64,000 nucleotides of DNA from CAZCTC01 sp964501335 (GCA_964501335.1 CAZCTC010000002.1:137224-201223); one strand, 5' to 3'; shown: positions 13,305-23,098, numbered from the stretch's first letter. Made by a program: numbers and translations. Notes: generated by a model from the letters alone, not told the origin.

Positions 13305-15578
13305 ATGCATAGAGTTAGATTATGGCGATTCTTTTTGATCATGGGAGCAGTATTGCTGGGCTTCAGCCTGGCAACACAAAGTTCCGCCACCTCGCTGCCG
13401 GCACCCCAGGCCACCCCCATCCCCCAGGAAATCGTCATCCAGCTCGGCTCCGAACCGGCCTCCCTCTATCTCTATGATCCTGATGCCGGCATCGCTGCCG
13501 CCCAAATCCGCAGCGCCTTAATGGAAGGGCCTTACATCGGCCCGGATTATCACCGTCAGGCGCCGATCCTGACTGAAATTCCCGAAATGGGGGGCCCCCA
13601 TGCCCGCCTGATCCCCATCACGGTCACCGCCGGCATGACGGTGGTCAACGACGCCGGCGATCTGATCACGCTCACGGCCGGTTCCCGGGTCCGCCCCGCC
13701 GGTTGTCGTTACCTCGGCTGCGCCGTGACCTTCACCGGCGCCTCGCTGGTCATGGAACAATGGATCGTCACCTACACGCTCCGGCCCACCATCCGCTGGT
13801 CCGACGGCATGACCCTCACCGCCCTCGATTCCGTCTACGGCAAAGTCATCGCCTGCAATGCAGCCACGGCCGCCGCCCCCAAAGACATTTGCCAGCGTAC
13901 CAGCTCCTATTACGCCATCGACGATCTGTCGGCCAAATGGACCGGCGTCCCCGGCTTCCTGGATCGCACCTATAACCTGCACTTCTGGACGCCTTTGCCC
14001 TACCATGTCCTCAGCCATACCACCGCCTCCGAAATCCTCAGCGGCTCTTACGGCCGGGCCCCGCTCGGCTGGGGCCCTTTCCGCATCACCGAATGGATCA
14101 CCAACGACCACATTACCGTTGAACGCAATCCCTATTACTGGCGCACCGGCTATCCGCTCCTCGATAAAATCACCTTCCGTTTCCAGGGCGATGCCTACCA
14201 CGAAATGCTGCTCGGCAACGTTCAGGTCGCCACCTACGACAACCCCGCCGGCGCTGACCATCGCTCCGAACTGTTGCTCCCCCAAAACAAACCCGGCGCC
14301 TTGATTTACTGGAGACCCTCCACCATTCTCGAACACATGGACTTCAATATGCAGCCGGAAACCATCCGCTATCCCTTCTTCACGGATCGCCTGGTCCGTA
14401 TCGCCATCGCCTATGCCGTCGACAAACAAACTATCCTCGACACGCTCTACGATGGACTCGGTGAAGTCGCCACCAGCTATGTCATCACCCGCCATCCCGT
14501 CTTCACCGAAGGAATCACCTACCCCTACAGCCCCGTCATGGCCACCCGCATGCTGACCACTGCCGGCTGGGCCGACAGCAACGGCGATGGTATTATGGAA
14601 AAATTCGGACAACCCTTACATTTCACCCACACCACCACCACGGCTCCCGAACGCATCACCCTGACCACCTTGATCCAGCAAAACCTGGCCGCAGTCGGGA
14701 TCTCCATGACGCTCCAATACTCCCCCTCCAACCAGTTCTTCACCCCGGGCGAAAACAGTCTCCTCTTCGGTCGCCACTTCGACAGTGTAAACTTCGCCTG
14801 GGCCTACGACACCTGGAATCCCGCCTGCGAGATCTATATGAGCGATCAAATTCCCAATTCCACCAATAACTGGACCGGATCTAATGTCGCTGCCTACAAC
14901 AGTTCCGCCTATGACGGCAACTGCTCGGCAGCCCGTACCACCTTCACACCCAGTCTGGCCCTGGCCAACCATCAGGAAACCGGCCGCCGGTTGAGCGAGG
15001 ATCTCCCCATCATCCCCCTCTACTTCCGCCCGGAAATCGGCATCGCTTCGCCCGTAATTGAAGCCGCCGAACCCTCCCTCGATCCCGGCGAAACCAGCGA
15101 ACTCTGGAATGTCTGGGCCTGGAGCGTCGCCGCCTCGGTGATCGTTCCTCCACCCTATACCACCACCCTCACCGCCGCCCACGAAACCTTCCATGCCGTC
15201 ATTCCCAGCAACTCCTTCACCCAATCCGTCTACGTCACCCATACCGCCCGCCTGATCGGCAATCTCTTATCCGCCGGCCAGCGCTCCCTGGGAACAGGAC
15301 ACCAGCTCTCTATGGCCACCTTTGACGGCCTCAGCGCCAGACCCGACATCAGTTACACGATGGTCTTGAGCTACAGTGACGCCGCCGTGTCGGCCACCGG
15401 GCTGCGCGAATCCAGTCTGCAACTCTATTACTACACCGGCCGGGGTTGGGCGCCGGTCGCCGACAGCACCCTCGATATGCGCCGTAACACCATCACAGCC
15501 AAAACCAATTCCACCGGCCTCTTCGCTATCATGGGCGACACCCGACTCTACCTGCCCATTGTGATGAAGACCAAATAG
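13305..15578 (+). CDS. Secreted family-5 (oligopeptide/nickel type) solute-binding protein
   Basis: 757 residues. The N-terminus is a signal peptide (MHRVRLWRFFLIMGAVLLGF..., cleavage near ATSLPAP), not a lipobox. The SBP_bac_5 fold follows: EPASLYLYDPD, TYTLRPTIRWSDGMTLTALD, GPFRITEWITNDHITVERN, RIAIAYAVDKQTIL. Residues ~620-745 form an extra beta-rich C-terminal domain not found in classical DppA/OppA. The protein ends in RLYLPIVMKTK, a short hydrophobic/basic tail seen again in the 1466-residue secreted protein. Good SD (AGGAG). No permease or ATPase genes adjoin it, so its transporter partners, if any, are elsewhere. Confidence 0.88.
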   Translation: MHRVRLWRFFLIMGAVLLGFSLATQSSATSLPAPQATPIPQEIVIQLGSEPASLYLYDPDAGIAAAQIRSALMEGPYIGPDYHRQAPILTEIPEMGGPHARLIPITVTAGMTVVNDAGDLITLTAGSRVRPAGCRYLGCAVTFTGASLVMEQWIVTYTLRPTIRWSDGMTLTALDSVYGKVIACNAATAAAPKDICQRTSSYYAIDDLSAKWTGVPGFLDRTYNLHFWTPLPYHVLSHTTASEILSGSYGRAPLGWGPFRITEWITNDHITVERNPYYWRTGYPLLDKITFRFQGDAYHEMLLGNVQVATYDNPAGADHRSELLLPQNKPGALIYWRPSTILEHMDFNMQPETIRYPFFTDRLVRIAIAYAVDKQTILDTLYDGLGEVATSYVITRHPVFTEGITYPYSPVMATRMLTTAGWADSNGDGIMEKFGQPLHFTHTTTTAPERITLTTLIQQNLAAVGISMTLQYSPSNQFFTPGENSLLFGRHFDSVNFAWAYDTWNPACEIYMSDQIPNSTNNWTGSNVAAYNSSAYDGNCSAARTTFTPSLALANHQETGRRLSEDLPIIPLYFRPEIGIASPVIEAAEPSLDPGETSELWNVWAWSVAASVIVPPPYTTTLTAAHETFHAVIPSNSFTQSVYVTHTARLIGNLLSAGQRSLGTGHQLSMATFDGLSARPDISYTMVLSYSDAAVSATGLRESSLQLYYYTGRGWAPVADSTLDMRRNTITAKTNSTGLFAIMGDTRLYLPIVMKTK

Positions 15579-15600
15579 GCTGTTTCCTGACCGCACTATA

Positions 15601-15635
15601 TTTTCGCGCGCCCCTGCAGAAGGGGCGCGCGAAAA
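15601..15635. terminator. Terminator hairpin after the binding-protein gene
   Basis: TTTTCGCGCGCCCCT pairs with AGGGGCGCGCGAAAA around GCAGA, 23 bp after the stop codon. It fits the compensatory hairpin family of this genome. Confidence 0.7.
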
Positions 15636-15690
15636 CTTAAACAAAAAACGCTCTACAGATCGGGATCTTTTACCCCAGGAGCCCTGCCGG

Positions 15691-16809
15691 ATGAAAAAAG
15701 AACTCATCTTAAAAGAAATCGAATCCAACCTGCAAAAACAAAATCGACTTCTCTACCTCCCCAAACGCGGCCTCCGCACCCTCCCTGACGAAATTGCCCG
15801 ACTCACCCATCTGGAAGAACTGATTCTCGACCATAACGGCCTGACCACCCTGCCCGAATGGCTGGGAGAACTCAAAAATCTGAAAAAACTCTTCATCAAC
15901 AACAATAAACTGAAGAAATTGCCCTCATCGCTGGGCCGATTGGAAAAGCTGGAAACTCTTCATCTGACCGGCAACCAGCTCACGACCTTCTTCGACCACG
16001 GAGAACAACTCCTCAGTTTAAAAGAGCTAAAACTCAATGAAAATCAATTGACCACCATCCCGGCCTGGCTGGGAAAGCTCCCCAATCTGGAAGAACTCAA
16101 TCTCGAACAGAATCAAATCACCTACCTGCCCCCGGCGCTTCAATTTCCTCAACTAAAAAGCCTGATCCTCTATCGCAACCGGCTCTCTGAATTGCCGGAA
16201 TTCCAGCCCGGATTCCAGAAATTACAACGGCTTGAACTGGGCGCCAACCAGCTGCTTCACAACCTGGAAGCGCTGGGTCAGTTGCCCGCCTTACAATATC
16301 TCAGCCTCGACCGCAATCAATTACAGACCCTGCCGGAATCCCTGGGCCGTCTTTCCCAATTGACCTCTTTCACAGCCCGTTACAACCGGTTAAGCGCCCT
16401 GCCCGAGTCTCTGGGGCAGTTAAAGAACCTGGAAAGCCTCTTCCTCAGAGAAAATGCTCTCCAATCCTTACCCGAATCCATCGGCCAACTCACCGAATTA
16501 CACTACCTCGAAGTAGGCAACAATCAGCTCACCGCCCTGCCGGAATCCCTCGGCCGGCTGCCAAAGCTGGAAACGCTCGATCTTGACTTCAATCAGCTGC
16601 AAAACCTTCCGCCATCGCTGGGCCGGCTTTCCAATCTGAGAAATCTCTTTCTCGAACACAACCAACTGACCTCTCTACCGCCATCCCTCGCCGATCTCGT
16701 CAACCTGAACAGCTTCCGAGCATCCCACAATCCCCTGCCCGTCCCGCCGGAATTGCTCGCCCGCCCGGATGCCTTACAAGAGATCCTGAAATCGCTGCCG
16801 GCAACGTAA
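15691..16809 (+). CDS. Leucine-rich-repeat protein
   Basis: 372 residues made almost entirely of ~14 LRRs of 22-23 residues with consensus LPxxLGxLxxLxxLxLxxNQL, e.g. LPESLGQLKNLESLFLRENA. No signal peptide, membrane segment or catalytic domain, so probably a cytoplasmic protein-interaction scaffold. AGGAG lies 10 nt before ATG. Similar LRRs occur as parts of Roco and kinase proteins; here the LRR block stands alone. Repeat-driven length change is likely between strains. Confidence 0.93.
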   Translation: MKKELILKEIESNLQKQNRLLYLPKRGLRTLPDEIARLTHLEELILDHNGLTTLPEWLGELKNLKKLFINNNKLKKLPSSLGRLEKLETLHLTGNQLTTFFDHGEQLLSLKELKLNENQLTTIPAWLGKLPNLEELNLEQNQITYLPPALQFPQLKSLILYRNRLSELPEFQPGFQKLQRLELGANQLLHNLEALGQLPALQYLSLDRNQLQTLPESLGRLSQLTSFTARYNRLSALPESLGQLKNLESLFLRENALQSLPESIGQLTELHYLEVGNNQLTALPESLGRLPKLETLDLDFNQLQNLPPSLGRLSNLRNLFLEHNQLTSLPPSLADLVNLNSFRASHNPLPVPPELLARPDALQEILKSLPAT

Positions 16810-16823
16810 CTCTCATAAAAAAC

Positions 16824-16857
16824 AATGTACGCGTGCTCTCAAGAGCACGCGTACATT
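16824..16857. terminator. Perfect bidirectional hairpin between convergent genes
   Basis: AATGTACGCGTGCTC pairs with GAGCACGCGTACATT around TCAA, between the LRR stop (16809) and the YcxB-like stop (16882) on the other strand. Confidence 0.7.
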
Positions 16858-16881
16858 ACCTTATTCTCCCACCTGATTAAA

Positions 16882-17406
16882 TCAGAAAATTCCCCAGGGC
16901 TTCTTTGCCGGTTTGACATGGTGATGCACCAATCCTCGAAAAGCCATCCAATCTGCATCGCTTTGAAAGAAGCTGCGCGGGAAATACTGGAATAAATTCT
17001 TCTGCGAATAAAGCATAACCAACACCTCGCTCTCTTTGAATTCCAAAAAGCGGCTCCATTTCGTTTCATTGACGGCATCGACCGTCTTACTGGTAATCGA
17101 ATCTTCCGTAATCATGCCCCGCACTTCTTCCACCCCATGTCCCCGGTCATAATTCTTCCCTGCATTCCATAAAATAAAAAATTGAAACATTCGGCTGAGT
17201 GCAAAACAGAAGGTAATTACCATCATCAGAACCTTTTCTACTTCGATCTTCTGAAATAGAGAAAAAAACAGACAAGAAAACGGCACCATCACCAAACCCG
17301 CCACCACAAGATTAAACACTTCCGACCATCGGGTAATATTAAAATGCAACCGATACGCCGCCACCCACTCATCCCGACGAATCAACCCACCATACGGAAT
17401 TTCCAT
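16882..17406 (-). CDS. YcxB-like membrane protein
   Basis: 174 residues: short N-terminal strand region (MEIPYGGLIRRDEWVAAYRL), two adjacent membrane helices (~30-75), then a soluble C-terminus with NETKWSRFLEFKESEVLVMLYSQ and YFPRSFF, resembling the YcxB C-terminal domain (PF14317). The SD AGGAG lies between this gene and the preceding membrane-protein gene (10-bp gap), so they are one unit. Function of the family is unknown. Confidence 0.7.
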   Translation of the reverse strand: MEIPYGGLIRRDEWVAAYRLHFNITRWSEVFNLVVAGLVMVPFSCLFFSLFQKIEVEKVLMMVITFCFALSRMFQFFILWNAGKNYDRGHGVEEVRGMITEDSITSKTVDAVNETKWSRFLEFKESEVLVMLYSQKNLFQYFPRSFFQSDADWMAFRGLVHHHVKPAKKPWGIF

Positions 17407-17416
17407 GCAAAGCTCC

Positions 17417-17695
17417 TCACTTCCCGAAGAAAATCGCCCCTAAAAAGGCCAGATAGACCCCCAACGAAATCAACGCAATCACGTCGGCGGGACCGTTCCC
17501 GCCGGCGCCCCGCACCAGACACGAAAGCCCCAACAACACCCAGACCACCGAATGAAACCAGCGCAAAATAAAATAACGCACACCTCCCGCCTCCGCCGGC
17601 ATCCGCCCCTTAGGCAGCACAAAATTAAAAATCAGCGCCACCACCAAACAAAGTCCCCCCCAGATATAAAAAGAAATCCCTAAAAACTGCGCCAT
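17417..17695 (-). CDS. Small three-helix membrane protein
   Basis: 92 residues with three hydrophobic segments (LGISFYIWGGLCLVVALIF; FHSVVWVLLGLSCLV; VIALISLGVYLAFLGAIFF). Immediately upstream of, and probably co-transcribed with, the YcxB-like gene. No family recognised. Confidence 0.65.
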   Translation of the reverse strand: MAQFLGISFYIWGGLCLVVALIFNFVLPKGRMPAEAGGVRYFILRWFHSVVWVLLGLSCLVRGAGGNGPADVIALISLGVYLAFLGAIFFGK

Positions 17696-17850
17696 CCGCT
17701 AACACTCCTTTCCACGGTTAATCTCCCCCTATTTTTTTGTGTGTGTTTGTGCCGCCCCGACTGGTGAATTAATAATCCCAAACCAGAGAAAAAATAAATC
17801 GTCTCTCTTTCTTCTCTGTGCCCTCTGTGTCTCGGTGGTGAAATCTCTCT

Positions 17851-18351
17851 TCACTCCGTCCCCAACTCAGCCAGCAACCGCATCCTTTCCTCTGCCTTGA
17901 CCGCCCGCTCCGCCTCATGGATCAACTTGTTCAGGCTGCACCGTCGCCGCAGCGGCGCATTGGGCGGCAAATAGCCCGGCGGCAGCACTGTGGGCTGACT
18001 GTTGAGAGAGATATTGAAACAGGGCGCCCAGTGCTGGATCAACTCCCGCTCCGCCGCATTGAGATCGTGCCCCACATGCTCAAATCGGGCCGATTGCGAA
18101 CTCATCAACTCGATCGTAAACTTCATCGAAGCGGGCCAGTTACACCACACAAACCGCCCCACCACCGAATGCCCCTTAAAACCACCCCGTAAGTGCTCCC
18201 AGACCCGCCCAAACGCCAGATAGGATTGCCCTACATAGAAAACGGCCTTATCATCCCTAAACAAATACAAATCCAGCTCCCGCCAATCTCCCGGACATTC
18301 CTCAACCAGCAAGAAACGCTTCAACGGAATAACAACAGACGACTCATTCAT
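17851..18351 (-). CDS. GIY-YIG-nuclease-like protein
   Basis: 166 residues. DLYLFRDDKAVFYVGQS resembles the GIY-YIG core (LYxxxDxxxxxYVGxS), followed by RVWEHLRGGFKG and the C-terminal AERELIQHWAPCFNISLN block where the family has its Glu and PxxN. Single-domain proteins of this kind are poorly characterised nucleases. Starts 12 nt after the stop of the lipoprotein gene with AAAGGG as SD, so the two are likely one transcript. Confidence 0.65.
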   Translation of the reverse strand: MNESSVVIPLKRFLLVEECPGDWRELDLYLFRDDKAVFYVGQSYLAFGRVWEHLRGGFKGHSVVGRFVWCNWPASMKFTIELMSSQSARFEHVGHDLNAAERELIQHWAPCFNISLNSQPTVLPPGYLPPNAPLRRRCSLNKLIHEAERAVKAEERMRLLAELGTE

Positions 18352-18363
18352 GAATAAAACCCT

Positions 18364-19167
18364 TTACTTCAAAGCTCCCCGGGCCAGCTCAGCGATCTCG
18401 GCATTCTCCGATTCAGTCAACCTTCGCAGCAACGGCGTAATCTCTTCCCGCTCCACCGTTTCCGAATATCCCACCGCGGCCGCGGCCTCCGGATGGCTCC
18501 GCAAATAGTACAGCCACTCAAACGTCAGCCTCACATGATAGGGATTATCTCCCTGCAGCCCCTCTTTCAGCCCGTCGAGCCGACTCCAACTGCTGCAATT
18601 TTCCGCCCACCACCGCCGGGCCTGCTCCGCCGCCGTGCGCCGCGTCTCCTGCATCGTCTCCGCATCCACATTCGAAGAATCCGAAGTCAAAAAACTCGAC
18701 CTTAAAAAACCGAAATCCTGAAAAGTAATCCGCTCCAGCACCCATCCCGTCCGCATCGTCAGCCAATCCAGCTCGTAAAAGATAACCCAACCATCACGTC
18801 CATGAAAGCGGCTGGCCCCTGGATAAATCAACAAATCCGCCGTATTGACCAGCTTCACATACTCATCCCGCTCCAACAACGCGATCAAAGCCGGAATGGA
18901 CTCCTCCCCGCGCGCCACCAGAGCCTCCGACGCTTCATAAACCGTCTCCCAATCAGCCTGAGCCAATTGATTCGCCAGCGCCACCGTCTCCGCCGAAGCC
19001 GCCGGACAGCCATCCCCAACCGTGTCCGGCATCTCTGTAACGGCAGCAATCGGCATCGTCGTCGCCGTTACCGGCATCATCTCCCCCGCCGGCATGACCG
19101 TCCCTTGCTCCGTACATCCCACCACCACAAACCCCACAAAGCAAAGCAAAACCTTCCGAAAATTCAT
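18364..19167 (-). CDS. Lipoprotein, hypothetical (HEAT-like helical)
   Basis: 267 residues. Signal with lipobox VVGC (Cys18), then a Pro/Thr/Met-rich linker (~20-50) and a helical domain with repeats such as ALANQLAQADWETVYEASEAL and PLLRRLTESENAEIAELARGAL that look HEAT/Armadillo-like. Surface-anchored scaffold is the best guess. First gene of a likely pair with the GIY-YIG-like gene. Confidence 0.75.
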   Translation of the reverse strand: MNFRKVLLCFVGFVVVGCTEQGTVMPAGEMMPVTATTMPIAAVTEMPDTVGDGCPAASAETVALANQLAQADWETVYEASEALVARGEESIPALIALLERDEYVKLVNTADLLIYPGASRFHGRDGWVIFYELDWLTMRTGWVLERITFQDFGFLRSSFLTSDSSNVDAETMQETRRTAAEQARRWWAENCSSWSRLDGLKEGLQGDNPYHVRLTFEWLYYLRSHPEAAAAVGYSETVEREEITPLLRRLTESENAEIAELARGALK

Positions 19168-19366
19168 CTCTCCCTCTCGCCTTCCTCACATAATTAATGG
19201 TTGGGGGAATTTGCTATAGTGCATTAACAGGTGTCGTCCCCTGCATAGCATCCTATCCGGAAAATAGGGCTCTATGATAAGGGCCGGGCCTTTTAACGCC
19301 CCGCAAATGATCCTTTCTTGGCCAGATACGACGCGCTGTGCGAAGCAGGAAAGAGAGTTTTTTATT

Positions 19367-19404
19367 TATGTTTTTGCGCGCATCAGAATGCGCGCAAAAA
19401 CATA
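19367..19404. repeat. Hairpin element (GCGCGCATC stem)
   Basis: TATGTTTTTGCGCGCAT pairs with its complement around CAGA; preceded by GAGAGTTTTTTATT and followed by GGCTTTT. Member of the compensatory hairpin family. Confidence 0.8.
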
Positions 19405-19692
19405 GGCTTTTCCAGAACCGCACAGGCGACGCAGGCTGTCTACTGTCTACTTGCTTCGGGATGCCGCCCCCGCATGGCCTTCTGTCCTGAAAATAGCCGG
19501 GATTTTTATCGCAGATCGAAGATGTTGTAAACAGACGCAAAGAAGCAAAGACGCAGAGCCAGAGAAAATAATTTATCCCTCTCTGCGTCTCTCTGCGATC
19601 TCTCCGCCTCTGCGTTAAAATCTGGTTCTGAATTTTCATCCTTCAGGGTGTCCACCCTTCATGGCCATCTGTCCTGAAAATAGGCGGGATTA

Positions 19693-19789
19693 AGGTGCGA
19701 CGCACTTTCTACCCATAGAACCGACAATTCAAACGGCCCCACGTTAGAAAAAGTTCCCTATCCTTGCAAGATCGTAGTGCGTTGCACCT
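19693..19789. repeat. 97-bp element with 14-bp terminal inverted repeats
   Basis: AGGTGCGACGCACT at the left and AGTGCGTTGCACCT at the right are inverted copies with one mismatch. The interior has no coding potential. Could be a small MITE or a structured RNA. Confidence 0.45.
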
Positions 19790-19876
19790 CTTTGAGAAAT
19801 CCTCCGCACCCGCAAACGGCTCTTTCCCCGTAAAACACGACGCACTGTACGAAGCAGGGAGAGAGTTTTTTATTCA

Positions 19877-19912
19877 TAATTTCGGCGGCTTCAGAAAGCC
19901 GCCGAAATTATA
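19877..19912. repeat. Hairpin element (CGGCGGCTTC stem)
   Basis: TAATTTCGGCGGCTTC pairs with its complement around AGAA, preceded by GAGAGTTTTTTATTC and followed by GCTTTTTT. Same family as 13133-13170. Confidence 0.8.
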
Positions 19913-20193
19913 AGCTTTTTTTGTCTCCGTCGCATGAGCAGGCGCCTTCCTGTCGTGCATTCTCAGCCCCAAAGGGGCGACCTCAAGGCAGCCTGGGGTG
20001 AAACCCCAGGAAACCGTATGGGAAAAATCCATTTTCCTCCCTCGCAGTACCACCCCCAGCCTTGTAGCGTCCTGCAACAGATGTTTTCCCGACGCAATAC
20101 GCCGCGCTGGATAGGCAGAGAGTTTTCAGGCTGTCTCCTTCCCCTGCGTTAAATCTGAATTTCCATAGCCCCCAGCCAACATATCATTACGTT

Positions 20194-22524
20194 TCACATT
20201 TCACGCTCCAGCGGCAGCACCACAATAAACGTGCTCCCCTTCCCCACTTCGCTCTCCAGGCAGATCTCTCCCCCATGCGTCTCCACCACCAGCCGACAAA
20301 ACGGCAATCCCAGCCCCGTCCCTCGCCGGCGCCCCTGCGAACCGTCCACCTGTTTAAATTTCTCAAAAATCCGCCCCTGCACTTCAGGAGGAATGCCGGG
20401 ACCGGTATCACTTACCCCGACACACAACTGTGCCGCCTCCCCCACCATCTCCTTCCGCGCCCACACCCGAATCTCTCCCCCATCCGGCGTGAATTTAATC
20501 GCATTGTCGATCAAATTGTTAAACACCCGCGCCATCAACTGCGGATCCATCATCACCGGCGGCAAATCCAGGGCCATCTCCACCGTCAAAGTAATCTGCG
20601 CTTCCGCCGCCAGCGGTTCCAATCGCGACAGCGTCTCCTGGATCAAAGGCTCCAAGATCACACTTTCGAGATTCAAAGGCATCTGCCCCGCCTCCAGCTT
20701 GCTGATATCCAGCAACTCATTGACCATCACCAGAATCCGCTCGCTGTTCTGCTGCGCCATCGCCAGCAATTGATCGAACTGCGCCTGATTGTCCTTCGCC
20801 AGCGCCCGTTTCATCAACCCCAAACTGCCGATCACCACCGTCAAAGGCGAACGCAAATCGTGCACCAGCATCCCGGTCAATTCTTCCTTTAACCGGGCCA
20901 GTTCCACCTCTTCAGTCACATCCCGAAACAACAACAACCAGCCATTGACCGTCCCGGCATAATCACGGACCGGCGCCAGCGTCCGCTCCAATGACTTTCG
21001 CTCCGCGCCCAACACGACTAAATCCTGCCGCTGCCCAATTTGACGCTCCATTAAGGCCGCACAGGCCGACTCCAACTCCCCCGGTCCATACCCCATCAAC
21101 CTGGCCAGCGGCACGCTCAACTCCCCCGCCGACTCGACAATCGCTCCCGTCAACTCAGACTCCGCCACACCGATCAATTCTGCCGCCGCCGGATTCCCGG
21201 CCAGCACCCGCCAACCCGAATCCAACAACAAAATCCCCTCCCGCGTCGTCTGCAGAATCGACCTCAATTCCTGCAACCGCCGGGAAAGTGCCTCATCCGT
21301 ACGGGCATAAAGCCGCGCATTCTGGATCGCCACCGCCGCCTGCGCCGCAATCGTCATCAAAAGCTCCTGATGGGATTGATCGTAAGCATTGGGCAAATCG
21401 TAAGACTGCACCGCCAAAACGCCCAACGCCTCCGAACCGGCCATGATCGGCACCCCCAACCAGCAGGCCGCCTCCCGACCAATCGATTCGATTCCTAACT
21501 CTTTCATCGCCGCCGTCACATTTTGGCAGATCAACAGCGGCTCGCGCTGCCGCATCACCGTCTCCGTCAATCCATTGCCCCGCCGCCGGGAGCGCCATTT
21601 CACCGATTTCCCCCCCTCCATAGCCAGAGGAAAAGAAACCTCATCTTTATCGGCATCATACAACGCCACAAAGAAATCCTTGGCCGGCATCAACCGATCC
21701 ACCTGCGTATAGACCGCCGCCAGCACCTCATCGATCTTCAAACTGGCGCTCAACGCCTGCCCCACCGCCTGCAAGCCGCTCAACTCCTGAACCCGCCGCT
21801 CCAACCGCCGGCTCGTACGATCCAGACTATGGGTAATCAACGAAGCCGCCACCAGAATCGAGGCAAATATGAGGAAGAAAAACCAACCCAGGTGGTTATA
21901 AATCAAAGCCGTCAACGGAGCAAAAACAAGCGGTATCACTTCGACGCCTAACAGGCTCGGCAGCATCTTCGCATAAGCCATAAAAGCCTTCCGTCCTCGC
22001 AGCGCCATAAATCCCGCCCCGGTAAGCGAATTGACCAGAACGTAAATCCCCCCTAAAACCAACAATCGAGGCAAAGAATCGAACGTCACTTCCTGCAATG
22101 GCGCCCGTCCCCCCAACTCGAAATAAAGCGCCGAAGCGACATATAGACTGGTCAAATACATCGCAATATTAGCCATCGTCACCGTCACCAATGCCTGCCG
22201 CGACAATCGACGCGGCTCATTGATCGCTTCCGGCCAGCGATAACGCACAATTCCATTAATCAAAGACCCAACCACCGCCGCCCACCCCGCTCCGGAAACC
22301 CCCATCACCAGATAGGCCGCCAGAATCGTCATCGAAACCAGAGAAACATACCCTCCCGCCATCAACACCCCAAAGGTATTGGTAAAAGCAACGAGCGTGA
22401 AAAAGAGTAAGATGGCAGGTAAAATCTCCAGAGAAGGGGAATGAAACCATGACATCACGATCAACAATAAAATCGTCACAGTTCCACTGATTATCGCCAC
22501 CCGAGTGCGCCAGATATCCGACAT
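20194..22524 (-). CDS. Membrane sensor histidine kinase (7TM-like sensor, GAF, PAS, HisKA, HATPase)
   Basis: 776 residues. Residues 1-235 hold about six to seven hydrophobic segments resembling a MASE-type sensor, then a short coiled coil, GAF (~255-415), PAS (~440-540), HisKA with GMLVHDLRSPLTVVIGS and HATPase_c (NNLIDNAIKFTPDGG, SDTGPGIPPE, GTGLGLPFCR). All catalytic boxes look intact. No response regulator is adjacent, so it is an orphan kinase. The stretch upstream is repeat-rich, and no promoter was assigned. Confidence 0.93.
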   Translation of the reverse strand: MSDIWRTRVAIISGTVTILLLIVMSWFHSPSLEILPAILLFFTLVAFTNTFGVLMAGGYVSLVSMTILAAYLVMGVSGAGWAAVVGSLINGIVRYRWPEAINEPRRLSRQALVTVTMANIAMYLTSLYVASALYFELGGRAPLQEVTFDSLPRLLVLGGIYVLVNSLTGAGFMALRGRKAFMAYAKMLPSLLGVEVIPLVFAPLTALIYNHLGWFFFLIFASILVAASLITHSLDRTSRRLERRVQELSGLQAVGQALSASLKIDEVLAAVYTQVDRLMPAKDFFVALYDADKDEVSFPLAMEGGKSVKWRSRRRGNGLTETVMRQREPLLICQNVTAAMKELGIESIGREAACWLGVPIMAGSEALGVLAVQSYDLPNAYDQSHQELLMTIAAQAAVAIQNARLYARTDEALSRRLQELRSILQTTREGILLLDSGWRVLAGNPAAAELIGVAESELTGAIVESAGELSVPLARLMGYGPGELESACAALMERQIGQRQDLVVLGAERKSLERTLAPVRDYAGTVNGWLLLFRDVTEEVELARLKEELTGMLVHDLRSPLTVVIGSLGLMKRALAKDNQAQFDQLLAMAQQNSERILVMVNELLDISKLEAGQMPLNLESVILEPLIQETLSRLEPLAAEAQITLTVEMALDLPPVMMDPQLMARVFNNLIDNAIKFTPDGGEIRVWARKEMVGEAAQLCVGVSDTGPGIPPEVQGRIFEKFKQVDGSQGRRRGTGLGLPFCRLVVETHGGEICLESEVGKGSTFIVVLPLEREM

Positions 22525-22898
22525 CGATGAAATCTCCCCTGTAATGTAAACTAATCCCGATTGCTACCTTTAATATACCAGTCCTTAATTTTACTCAAAT
22601 TATCATCTTTGAAAACAAAAACCCAAAAAACGTAGTACCGCATAATTCGCTCAGAACTCACCGCAGAAACGCAGAATCCGCAGAGAAAAAAGCTTAAAAA
22701 GCCTCTTTTGTCTCTCTCGGCGCTCTCTGCGCCTCTGCGGTGTATATCTCTCTGTATGCGAGGTTTATCGCCGGGTTACTTTTGCGGTACTGCCGAAAAA
22801 CTCCCCCCCCACCCCGCGCGTCGCCTCCCCCCCCCCACAAAAGCCTCTTGCGGGACGCTAAAAAACACTCACCCTCACAGGCACAGAAAGAAAAAACC

Positions 22899-22934
22899 AT
22901 ATTTTCGGCGGCTTTCCGAAGCCGCCGAAAATAT
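22899..22934. repeat. Hairpin element (CGGCGGC stem)
   Basis: ATATTTTCGGCGGCTTTC / GAAGCCGCCGAAAATAT, followed by AAATAAAAAAACTTCTCTCC. Confidence 0.8.
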
Positions 22935-23062
22935 AAATAAAAAAACTTCTCTCCCCCCACCCCGCGCGTCGCCTCCAACCGCACAAAAACCTCTTGCCGG
23001 ACGCTAAAAAACTGTTTCTCCCCACAAAATGCACACCCGCACAGGCAGAAAAAGAAAATGCC

Positions 23063-23098
23063 ATGTTTTCGCGCGCATTCTTAGGCGCGCGAAAACAT
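23063..23098. repeat. Hairpin element (CGCGCGC stem)
   Basis: ATGTTTTCGCGCGC / GCGCGCGAAAACAT, followed by AAATAAAAAACTTCTCTCC; second unit of the array. Confidence 0.8.

Larger units (their letters stand above)
19168..20193. repeat. 1-kb gene-free repeat cluster
   Basis: Contains no credible gene. It holds a composite repeat arm (CTGTCCTGAAAATAGGGC... CCCGCAAATGATC, from 19250), hairpins at 19367-19404 and 19877-19912, a TCTACTGTCTACTTGC micro-repeat (~19438), CTCTGCG-rich DNA (19540-19625), a second CTGTCCTGAAAATAGG arm (19668), and a small inverted-repeat element (19693-19789). The same pieces recur at 36110, 52510-53350 and 63800-64000. Confidence 0.8.

Noticed and set aside
13518..14612. 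364-residue frame antisense to the solute-binding protein
   Set aside because: Shadow of a GC-rich gene, glycine- and aspartate-rich composition, no family resemblance.
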